A program made the position numbers and the translations under genes. A stretch of 8,928 bases of DNA from an uncultured Peptococcaceae bacterium. Lineage in GTDB: Bacteria; Bacillota; Dehalobacteriia; UBA4068; JAAVYR01. Below are positions 1-5,132 of this stretch, piece by piece. The stretch lies in assembly GCA_949739465.1 (NCBI GenBank), contig CATIYQ010000068.1, positions 1-8,928 of the forward strand. Reading direction: 5' to 3'. Under the pieces are notes generated by a model. It was not told where the DNA came from and made no database searches. It saw nothing but the letters and a program-made list of their open reading frames with translations. How positions within the stretch are numbered: position 1 is the stretch's first letter; every line of letters starts with the position of its first letter.

Positions 1-19
1 CTACAATACCTAATTTCAT
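1..19 (-). CDS. 5' end of a leftward gene (partial, six codons visible)
   Basis: On the minus strand an ATG at 19-17 opens a frame that reads M-K-L-G-I-V plus one base before the window ends. A good Shine-Dalgarno sequence, AAAGGAG (minus strand of 32-38), lies 12 nt upstream, and a convincing sigma-A promoter lies further upstream at 78-106. An in-frame ATG at 31-29 would add MPRY, but it abuts the ribosome site and is too close to be used. Six residues do not identify a family. M-K-L-G-I-V would fit a beta-strand opening a Rossmann or similar fold, but that is only a guess. The gene is divergent from the SLH protein gene. Confidence is in there being a gene start, not in any function. Confidence 0.55.
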
Positions 20-31
20 ATATCTTGGCAT

Positions 32-38
32 CTCCTTT
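32..38 (-). promoter_or_regulatory. Ribosome binding site of the leftward gene
   Basis: The minus strand reads AAAGGAG here. It is 12 nt from the ATG at 19, slightly long but acceptable. It directly abuts an earlier in-frame ATG (31-29), which is why the later ATG is preferred. Confidence 0.55.
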
Positions 39-67
39 GTTTTTAAGAGGTTATAATATTTGATTTA

Positions 68-85
68 GATAAAAAATATTTTATC
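68..85. repeat. AT-rich inverted repeat over the leftward -10 box
   Basis: GATAAAA (68-74), a 4-nt centre AATA, and TTTTATC (79-85) form a perfect 7-bp inverted repeat. It covers the -10 box of the leftward promoter, so it could be an operator. AT-richness makes chance symmetry fairly likely. Confidence 0.35.
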
Positions 86-106
86 ATATGGTCGTTGTTT
101 TCTCAA
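78..106 (-). promoter_or_regulatory. Sigma-A-type promoter for the leftward gene
   Basis: On the minus strand, TTGAGA (106-101) is separated by exactly 17 bp from TAAAAT (83-78), preceded by an extended -10 TGA. Both hexamers match five of six consensus positions. The start point would be near base 71, giving an untranslated leader of about 50 nt. The -10 lies inside a 7-bp inverted repeat (68-85). Confidence 0.6.
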
Positions 107-184
107 CAAGCAAAACCTCTTTCCTAATAATAGGAATGAAATTGCATTGAAAGGGAGTGGGGAAAAATGTCGAATTTTTCTCCG

Positions 185-213
185 TTGACTCTGTGGGAGC
201 ATATTATTATACT
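185..213 (+). promoter_or_regulatory. Sigma-A-type promoter for the SLH protein gene
   Basis: TTGACT (185-190) and TATACT (208-213) are separated by exactly 17 bp, each matching five of six consensus bases. Transcription would begin near 220, leaving a leader of about 38 nt that includes the ribosome site AAGGAGG (241-247). A hairpin (GAAAAAT at 162-168 with ATTTTTC at 174-180) lies just upstream of the -35. Confidence 0.7.
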
Positions 214-257
214 GATTACAAGGCATCCTTAGATGTTATTAAGGAGGAATTTTTCTT

Positions 258-1742
258 ATGAAAATGAAACGAAACATATTGGTTGGGGTCGGGTTATCTT
301 GTCTTATGTTGTTATCATCGGTTACCGCAGCCTTTGCTGATAATGTAAATCAAATCATGGGGGACGGAAATACGGTCATATTTATTGACGTGCCCGGTAA
401 CTATTGGGCAAAAGACCAGATTGATTTCTTTGCAGAGCAAGGCATTGCTGGCGGCTATGAAGATGGTAGTTTCCGACCGGACGCCGGTGTTACCAGAGAA
501 GAATTTTGCAAATTGTTGGTTTCTACCTTTCGTCCAGGGTTAGAAACGCCTGCGACCCCTACCTTTGCAGATGTGGCGGAGGACCGTTGGTCCTATCCTT
601 ACATTGAAGTATGCAGCGACTTTTTAACGGGCTATGCAAATCCCTTCGGCGGGTTACCGACTTTTCATCCCACTGAGTATGCCACCAGAGAGGATATTGC
701 TGTTGCTCTAGTGAAAATGATGGGGTTTCGGGCGGAAGACGCTATATACGGCAACTATGCGGTAACAAAATTTTCTGACGGGGCAGCTATTTCTCCGGGG
801 TTAGCTCCTTATGTCAGTCTTGCCTGTGAAAAGGGTCTAATCAACGGTTATCCTGACGGCACCTTTGGACCTACCCAGGGTATTACCCGTGCCGAAACCA
901 TCGTTTTATTAAACCGCGCCACAAAACAAGCGGCTACGGATATTCATGCGGAATTAGAACTATCTGCCAAAACCATTCCCTCCAAAGACGGGAAAACGGT
1001 TACAGTCAATGTCATTGGGGAGAGAGGCGTTGCTGTTACCGTTAATGGTGCATCCGTTAAAATGAGCGATAATCGCTATGATGAATACGAAGGCAATTAT
1101 GTGCATAAATTTACCCAAGAAGGCAGTAAGAGCTTTGTCATAGAAGGGAAAAAGGGCGCAAAAACGAAGAAAATCACCTTAACGGCAACCTATGAAGCCG
1201 GTGCGCCGAAATTAGATATTACGACCTGCCCTGCAACGACAGACGCAAAAAACATTGTCATCAAAGGGTTGGTAAGCGACGCCAATGACGAGGTCGGTCA
1301 GATTTCTGTAACGATTAACGGCAGTCCTGCCAATATGTATTATGGTGAATGGCATAAAGAGCTAACGCTGACAGAAGGGGAAAATGTCTTCACCATTGTG
1401 GCTACCAACTCTTTGGGAAAATCTACCACGGAAAAGCGGACCGTTCTCTATGAAATGGGCGCCCCCGAAATCCAGTTTATCAATTGTCCGAAAACAACGA
1501 CCAAAAGTGAAATCACCATCAAAGGCAGAATCAAGGGGAAAAATGATGGCGCAATGCTCTTCATCAATGATGAAGAATGTTATCTAAACTATTATAGCGA
1601 GTTTAACGCGACCGTTGATTTGAAAGAGGGGGATAACCGATTTACCTTCCGGGCGGTGAACAATGACGGAAAAGAAGTGTCCGAGACAAGGGTGATTACC
1701 TATACGCCGGAAAAAGTGGAAGAAGAAATGCCAACAGAATAA
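258..1742 (+). CDS. Secreted SLH-domain surface protein with C-terminal Ig-like repeats
   Basis: A 494-residue exported protein, probably held on the cell wall. Residues 1-27 form a signal peptide (basic MKMKR, hydrophobic core, AFA before D28, a signal peptidase I site). Three SLH repeats follow, at about 43-88, 102-158 and 171-220, each ending in a TRxE/D-type motif (VTREE, ATRED, ITRAE). SLH triplets bind pyruvylated secondary cell-wall polymers. Residues 230-312 look like a beta-sandwich. Two tandem repeats of about 87 residues (about 317-400 and 404-488) share the pattern C-P-x-T-T...I-x-I-K-G...IN...L-x-E-G-x-N-x-F-T...A-x-N, like bacterial Ig or glucodextranase-B-type modules. No catalytic domain is visible, so a structural, adhesive or ligand-binding role is likely. 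The ATG at 258 has AAGGAGG 10 nt upstream. The gene has its own promoter and terminator, so it is monocistronic. Confidence 0.9.
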   Translation: MKMKRNILVGVGLSCLMLLSSVTAAFADNVNQIMGDGNTVIFIDVPGNYWAKDQIDFFAEQGIAGGYEDGSFRPDAGVTREEFCKLLVSTFRPGLETPATPTFADVAEDRWSYPYIEVCSDFLTGYANPFGGLPTFHPTEYATREDIAVALVKMMGFRAEDAIYGNYAVTKFSDGAAISPGLAPYVSLACEKGLINGYPDGTFGPTQGITRAETIVLLNRATKQAATDIHAELELSAKTIPSKDGKTVTVNVIGERGVAVTVNGASVKMSDNRYDEYEGNYVHKFTQEGSKSFVIEGKKGAKTKKITLTATYEAGAPKLDITTCPATTDAKNIVIKGLVSDANDEVGQISVTINGSPANMYYGEWHKELTLTEGENVFTIVATNSLGKSTTEKRTVLYEMGAPEIQFINCPKTTTKSEITIKGRIKGKNDGAMLFINDEECYLNYYSEFNATVDLKEGDNRFTFRAVNNDGKEVSETRVITYTPEKVEEEMPTE

Positions 1743-1744
1743 TC

Positions 1745-1789
1745 AAATAAAAGAGCAGATAAAATCCTGTTTTACCTGCTCTTTTATTT
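1745..1789. terminator. Bidirectional rho-independent terminator
   Basis: A 14-bp perfect arm pair, AAATAAAAGAGCAG (1745-1758) and CTGCTCTTTTATTT (1776-1789), encloses one A/C mismatch and a second 5-bp stem (TAAAA 1760-1764 with TTTTA 1770-1774) around a 5-nt loop. The arm has A's on one side and T's on the other, so it gives a U-tract in both directions. It lies 2 nt after the SLH gene stop and 8 nt past the stop of the convergent CPBP gene, so it probably serves both. Confidence 0.85.
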
Positions 1790-1797
1790 ATGTGAAA

Positions 1798-2484
1798 TTA
1801 TAAAATGCCGAACATGATAAAGCCCACCGTATTGATGGCGAGGTTGGCACAACCGTGGACCAGCCAGGAGCAAAGAATGGTGTCATATTGCTCATCGAGC
1901 CAAAGAAAAAACAGTCCGGCAATAAAGAGACCCAGCAAAATCAAAAGAAATAGCCAAATGGAAAACCACCCCAATAAAATCGCCACATGATAAAGGGAAA
2001 ACGCCGCCGCGGAGAAAAGGGCGGCTTTTCCTTTGCCCAAAGCGGGAACAAAAGGAAAATATGCCATGCCGCGGAAGAAAAACTCTTCTAAAAAAGAATT
2101 TACCAAAGAAATGTAGACGGCAACAAAAAGAAAATTTTCTTTATTGACGGACAAGTTTTCTTGTAACAGGGCGGCGATGGTTGGTAAATCAATAAAAGTC
2201 GCAAAGATAAAATAGGCGAGAAGAATGCCGCCGTAAACGCCGGCGCCCCAAAGCAGGCAGTGACGAAGGGCTTTTCCTTTGGGAAGACGGCAAAAGTCCA
2301 AGGATATTCTTGGACGGTGGCAGCAACAATATGCCAGCGGCAGGCATGCAAAGCAAACAATTTTTATAGCGGATTTGCCAAAATAGCCCGGCTGTAACGC
2401 TGTCTCTACCCAAGCCATTACAAGGCAGCTCGCGATAAGCAGCAAAGGTAGCGTGGTAAGCATAGTTGTTTTTATTGGGTTCAT
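1798..2484 (-). CDS. CPBP family intramembrane metalloprotease-like protein (CAAX protease/bacteriocin-immunity type)
   Basis: A 228-residue, mostly hydrophobic protein with an estimated six to seven membrane segments. The three hallmark motifs of the CPBP (Abi, CAAX-protease) family are present: EEFFFR at 133-138 (EExxxR), FSLYH at 162-166 (FxxxH), and HGCAN at 210-214 (HxxxN). The catalytic residues E133, E134, R138, H166, H210 and N214 are thus intact, and the protein should be an active intramembrane protease. Known relatives cleave prenylated proteins, process or protect against peptides, or cleave anti-sigma factors; the substrate here is unknown. The ATG at 2484 has AGGTGA (minus strand of 2492-2497) 7 nt upstream. 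The gene is divergent from the ECF sigma operon, about 157 bp apart. A link to regulated proteolysis of the neighbouring anti-sigma factor is possible but unproven. Confidence 0.88.
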   Translation of the reverse strand: MNPIKTTMLTTLPLLLIASCLVMAWVETALQPGYFGKSAIKIVCFACLPLAYCCCHRPRISLDFCRLPKGKALRHCLLWGAGVYGGILLAYFIFATFIDLPTIAALLQENLSVNKENFLFVAVYISLVNSFLEEFFFRGMAYFPFVPALGKGKAALFSAAAFSLYHVAILLGWFSIWLFLLILLGLFIAGLFFLWLDEQYDTILCSWLVHGCANLAINTVGFIMFGIL

Positions 2485-2521
2485 AGATTGGTCACCTGTT
2501 CCCTGCAGAGGATTTGTCTTT

Positions 2522-2530
2522 AGTATAGCA
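2522..2530 (-). promoter_or_regulatory. Extended -10 promoter element for the CPBP gene
   Basis: The minus strand reads TGCTATACT, an extended -10 (TGn plus TATACT, five of six). It lies about 38 bp upstream of the start codon. No good -35 hexamer is seen 16-18 bp further upstream, which an extended -10 may tolerate. Confidence 0.5.
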
Positions 2531-2575
2531 AAAAAAGCAGGACAGTGGTATAACAGAAAAAAGAAAAACTGTTTT

Positions 2576-2602
2576 TGAAGTCAGGGGAACCATTAATTCG
2601 TT
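2576..2602 (+). promoter_or_regulatory. Candidate ECF-type promoter of the sigma operon
   Basis: TGAAGT (2576-2581) is followed after 17 bp by CGTT (2599-2602), resembling the TGAAAC...CGT pattern of Firmicute ECF promoters. A nearby GGAACC (2586-2591) is another possible -35, with CTGTA about 17-18 bp downstream. No good sigma-A promoter was found close to the operon. Autoregulation is common for ECF operons, but this match is imperfect. Confidence 0.25.
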
Positions 2603-2641
2603 ATATAACTGTAAGGGAAAAGGGGGTGAATATAAGCGCAT

Positions 2642-3175
2642 ATGACAAATGAAGATTTTCGTCTGCTGGTAGAAGAATATCAAAAGCTTGTATTCACCGT
2701 GTGCTATCAGATGGTGGGAGACTATCATGAGGCGCAAAACCTAACCCAGGAAACTTTTCTCTCGGCCTATCGCCATATTGACCGTTGTGAAATCGCATAC
2801 ATCAAACCCTGGTTGGCACGGATTGCGACCAACAAGGCAAAAGATTACCTAAAAAGCGCTTATATGCGCCGTGTGCATCTAAGTGAGGATATTGATGTGG
2901 ACATCGGCAGTCACGGCGGCGGTCATCCTAATGACTGTGCCCCGGACGATATTTTTCTGGAAAAGGAAGAAATCCGATTGGTAAAAGATAGGATTTACGC
3001 CTTAAAAGAGCCTTATTTGAAGGTATCTGTCTTATATTTTATAGAAGAAAAAAGTGTGGCAGAAATTGCGGAGCTGTTGGACCGTCCGGTGAAAACAGTG
3101 AAAACCCAGCTCTACCGGGGAAAAAATATCTTGAAAAAATGCTTAGAAGAATCTATGAAGAAGGAGGCAACATAA
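2642..3175 (+). CDS. ECF-family (sigma-70 group 4) RNA polymerase sigma factor
   Basis: A 177-residue alternative sigma factor of the two-domain ECF type. Region 2 spans about residues 8-75 (EEYQKLVFTVCYQMVGDYHEA, then ETFLSAYRHID and WLARIATNKAKDYL), binding core polymerase and the -10. Region 4 spans about 112-165, with a helix-turn-helix at KSVAEIAELLDRPVKTVKTQ (137-156) that would read the -35. The linker (about 76-110) is short, acidic and glycine/histidine-rich (GSHGGGH). There is no region 1.1 or 3, nor a C-terminal extension. The ATG at 2642 has AGGGGGTGA at 2621-2629, a spacing of 12 nt. The next gene, 1 nt away, is a typical zinc-motif anti-sigma factor, which supports the assignment. 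The regulon cannot be read from sequence; the LiaF-like neighbours suggest cell-envelope stress. Confidence 0.93.
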   Translation: MTNEDFRLLVEEYQKLVFTVCYQMVGDYHEAQNLTQETFLSAYRHIDRCEIAYIKPWLARIATNKAKDYLKSAYMRRVHLSEDIDVDIGSHGGGHPNDCAPDDIFLEKEEIRLVKDRIYALKEPYLKVSVLYFIEEKSVAEIAELLDRPVKTVKTQLYRGKNILKKCLEESMKKEAT

Positions 3176-3176
3176 C

Positions 3177-3686
3177 ATGGCAAAACTTTGGCAAGAAGAT
3201 TTATTTGATGAAGATGGACATCTGACTGACGATACGCTCAAGGCGTTGATTCATTCATCCGATGATGCTGAGGACGCTGTGGTGTTTGACGAATTACAGC
3301 GGTTGGAAATAGCGGAGCATTTATCCTTTTGTGACCATTGTGTGCTGCGTTATACGGAACTATTGACCGATAACAGGTTACTTGCACCTTCCGACTTGGT
3401 GGTTCCTGCTGTGATGAAAGCGTTAGAAAAAGAAGAACGGCAGCGGTATTTCAGCAAATGGGTATCCATGGTCATGGCGGCGGGGTTTGCTATCTTCTTC
3501 TGGATTGCGGGCGTATTTTCTCCCAACCTTGCCGACATGGATATGGAATTTTTAACGGGGATTGTGGAAGGTGCGACGACATTTAGCCGTCAGACGGTAG
3601 AAATCTCCACGGAAATCACGGACAGCATGGGTAATTGGGTAGAAAAATTAAATTGGAGAGGGGAACTTTCTCATGGAAAAGAATAG
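3177..3686 (+). CDS. Membrane-bound anti-sigma factor with a ZAS-type zinc motif
   Basis: A 169-residue protein, probably the inhibitor of the sigma factor encoded just upstream. An acidic cytoplasmic part leads to H48-LSF-C52-DH-C55, the HxxxCxxC signature of zinc anti-sigma (ZAS) domains. One membrane segment lies at about 95-116 (VSMVMAAGFAIFFWIAGVF), followed by an outside tail of about 50 residues that may sense a signal or be cleaved. The N-terminal region before the motif is longer and more acidic than in compact ZAS proteins. Its ATG is 1 nt after the sigma stop, with AAGGAGG (3161-3167) inside the end of the sigma gene, which suggests translational coupling and balanced amounts. It overlaps the next gene by 14 nt. 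Release could be by regulated proteolysis. Identification rests on motif, topology and position rather than overall similarity. Confidence 0.85.
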   Translation: MAKLWQEDLFDEDGHLTDDTLKALIHSSDDAEDAVVFDELQRLEIAEHLSFCDHCVLRYTELLTDNRLLAPSDLVVPAVMKALEKEERQRYFSKWVSMVMAAGFAIFFWIAGVFSPNLADMDMEFLTGIVEGATTFSRQTVEISTEITDSMGNWVEKLNWRGELSHGKE

Positions 3687-4221
3687 ATTGTTGTTATTTA
3701 TATTTTCGTTTATGCCCGGAGCGGGGCAAATGTATCTGAATATGATGAAGAAGGGCATCGTGCTGATGACGTTTTTTTGCGGCATTGGGTTTATTGCGGC
3801 TTTTTTCAATATTGAATTGCTCTTGTTTTTGTTACCTGTCGTTTGGTTTTACAGTTTCTTTGACGCAAACAACAGCGGACACCTTACTTATGAAGAACGG
3901 ATTGGGGCGGATAGTGATTTTATGATGGGCTTATATCAAATGGCTTCCGGCGATACCAAAAACGTACTGAAAAAGGGACACGCTTTCTTAGGGGTTATCT
4001 TTGTTTTACTGGGACTTTATCTTCTCTTTGACAATGTTTTTCGGGATTTGCTTTGGAGTCTGGATAATTATCTGCCCGGTTTTCGCGGTATTTTCCATAA
4101 ATTCCCAACGCTTTTGATTGCAATCTTCATCATTGTTTGGGGGATTCGCTTGGTAAAGGGTGAGAAACCGACTGAAAAGCCCGTTGATTTCAAAGAATAT
4201 GAAGGTGACAAACATGAATAG
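3673..4221 (+). CDS. Multi-pass membrane protein: TM2-like N-terminus and LiaI/LiaF-like C-terminal helices
   Basis: A 182-residue integral membrane protein. The N-terminal half carries P15-GAGQMY-21 and a later VVWFYSFFDANN (about 56-67), the arrangement of TM2-type proteins (a PGxGxxY motif, two helices and an aspartate after the second). A short soluble stretch (about 68-100) follows. Then come two helices at about 102-119 and 145-160, with the pattern FLGVIFVLLGLYLLFDN ... LLIAIFIIVWGIRL, resembling the LiaI/LiaF-like membrane region (DUF5668-type). The C-terminus is charged and probably cytoplasmic. The start at 3673 has GGAGAGGGG at 3655-3663 and overlaps the anti-sigma gene by 14 nt. 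LiaF-type proteins restrain envelope-stress signalling in Bacillus, so a role in sensing or damping the ECF response is plausible. Domain names are from memory of patterns, not a search. Confidence 0.7.
   Translation: MEKNRLLLFIFSFMPGAGQMYLNMMKKGIVLMTFFCGIGFIAAFFNIELLLFLLPVVWFYSFFDANNSGHLTYEERIGADSDFMMGLYQMASGDTKNVLKKGHAFLGVIFVLLGLYLLFDNVFRDLLWSLDNYLPGFRGIFHKFPTLLIAIFIIVWGIRLVKGEKPTEKPVDFKEYEGDKHE
4202..4208 (+). promoter_or_regulatory. Ribosome binding site that fixes the start of the following gene at 4214
   Basis: AAGGTGA lies 5 nt before ATG 4214-4216. An in-frame ATG at 4160 would add 18 residues lying wholly within the upstream gene and has no comparable ribosome site. Confidence 0.75.
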
Positions 4222-5029
4222 TGACTTAGAAAAAAGAGAAGACGGCGCGGAACCTGCTGTCGCACCGCGGCAGAAAACTGCCAAGGAACGAAAACGAGAG
4301 GAAAAGGAACGAATCCGCCGTTATCGTGAAGAAAAGCAAATGGAACAGAACAGCCGCCCTGTACGGCGAGTAGGCACCTTTACCATGGGGCTTGTTATGG
4401 TGCTGACGGGGATTTTTGTTATCTATTGGTTGTTGCACCCTACGGGTAATCTTGCTTTCCTGACATACTTTGCGCCTGCCATTCTCATTATGCTGGGCGG
4501 GGAAGTGCTTTATAACTATTTCTTTCATCAAGACGCTCGCTTCAAATATGACATTCTAAGCGGTATCATTTGTTTCTTCTTGGTGTGCGGCTGCGGGGGG
4601 CTTGCGGTATTGCCGGTTGCCTATGAATATTTCGGACCGGAACGGCACATCACAGAAACTCGGCTGGAACAGGAAATCTACGACGTATGCTATGACGCTA
4701 TGAAAAATCGCGGGGATATTGCGAGCTTACATGTTATTGTGCGTTTAGAGGGGGTAACCTATGACAACGCTATGACATATGGGGATATTGCTCCTTCTGA
4801 TTATGTAGATATTCGCATTTGTATGAAAAAGCAATATCAAAGCAAAGAGCAATATGCTGCCGCTTGTCAAAGTGTGATGACGGTTGTTAATGAAAGCGGT
4901 GTTCCTTATCAATACGTACATTTTGACACGATGGGAGAAGGCGGTTACTCTCTTGGTTTCTATCAAGATAAGTTCAGCCAGCAGCTTTCGCTTTCCGAAT
5001 TAGCGGAACAGGTAACCATAGCGGAATAG
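4214..5029 (+). CDS. LiaF-like three-helix membrane protein with an extracytoplasmic C-terminal domain
   Basis: A 271-residue protein from the chosen ATG. Residues 1-52 are highly charged (about 20-45 rich in K, E and R, likely a coiled coil), so the N-terminus should be cytoplasmic. Helices lie at about 54-74, 80-103 and 114-137. The pattern VGTFTMGLVMVLTGI ... FAPAILIMLGGEVLYNY ... FKYDILSGI resembles the LiaI/LiaF-like transmembrane region. The remaining 134 residues should lie outside and are mixed alpha/beta with no motif I recognise. The start overlaps the upstream stop by 8 nt and has AAGGTGA 5 nt before it. As the last gene of the sigma/anti-sigma operon it may act as sensor, co-regulator or effector of the envelope response. 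No terminator is visible after it, so some read-through into the gene at 5133 is possible. Confidence 0.7.
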   Translation: MNSDLEKREDGAEPAVAPRQKTAKERKREEKERIRRYREEKQMEQNSRPVRRVGTFTMGLVMVLTGIFVIYWLLHPTGNLAFLTYFAPAILIMLGGEVLYNYFFHQDARFKYDILSGIICFFLVCGCGGLAVLPVAYEYFGPERHITETRLEQEIYDVCYDAMKNRGDIASLHVIVRLEGVTYDNAMTYGDIAPSDYVDIRICMKKQYQSKEQYAAACQSVMTVVNESGVPYQYVHFDTMGEGGYSLGFYQDKFSQQLSLSELAEQVTIAE

Positions 5030-5045
5030 CGTGACGAAATCTTTG

Positions 5046-5076
5046 TTGAAAAAGAGAGGAAAAGAAAGCGTATAGA
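5046..5076 (+). promoter_or_regulatory. Weak candidate promoter for the gene at 5133
   Basis: TTGAAA (5046-5051) and TATAGA (5071-5076) are separated by 19 bp, longer than ideal. The intergenic region (5030-5132) contains no better match. The gene could instead be read through from the ECF operon. Confidence 0.25.
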
Positions 5077-5132
5077 TAGGAAGTCTGTGGCATAAGCTGA
5101 TAACAGCAGCAATAAGATAAAGGACGAGATAT

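Larger units (their letters stand above)
45..121. repeat. Spaced 8-bp inverted repeat flanking the leftward promoter
   Basis: AAGAGGTT (45-52) is matched by its reverse complement AACCTCTT (114-121). The arms bracket the whole -35/-10 region of the leftward gene. A smaller hairpin, TTGTT-loop-AACAA (95-109), sits over the -35. The arms could be two half-sites for a looping or dimeric repressor, or coincidence. No regulator is identified. Confidence 0.25.

Noticed and set aside
167..232. A 21-codon reading frame (MSNFSPLTLWEHII...) with AAGGGAG 9 nt upstream, just before the SLH gene.
   Set aside because: The sigma-A promoter at 185-213 lies inside it, so the main SLH transcript starts within the frame and could not express it. 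No other promoter clearly covers it.
258..340. Lipoprotein signal at C15 of the SLH protein.
   Set aside because: The residues before C15 (V-G-L-S) do not make a proper lipobox, and a clear AFA-D signal peptidase I site follows at 27/28.
4160..4213. Earlier in-frame ATG for the LiaF-like gene, adding 18 residues.
   Set aside because: It lies inside the upstream gene without a good ribosome site, while ATG 4214 has AAGGTGA at ideal spacing and a typical stop-start overlap.
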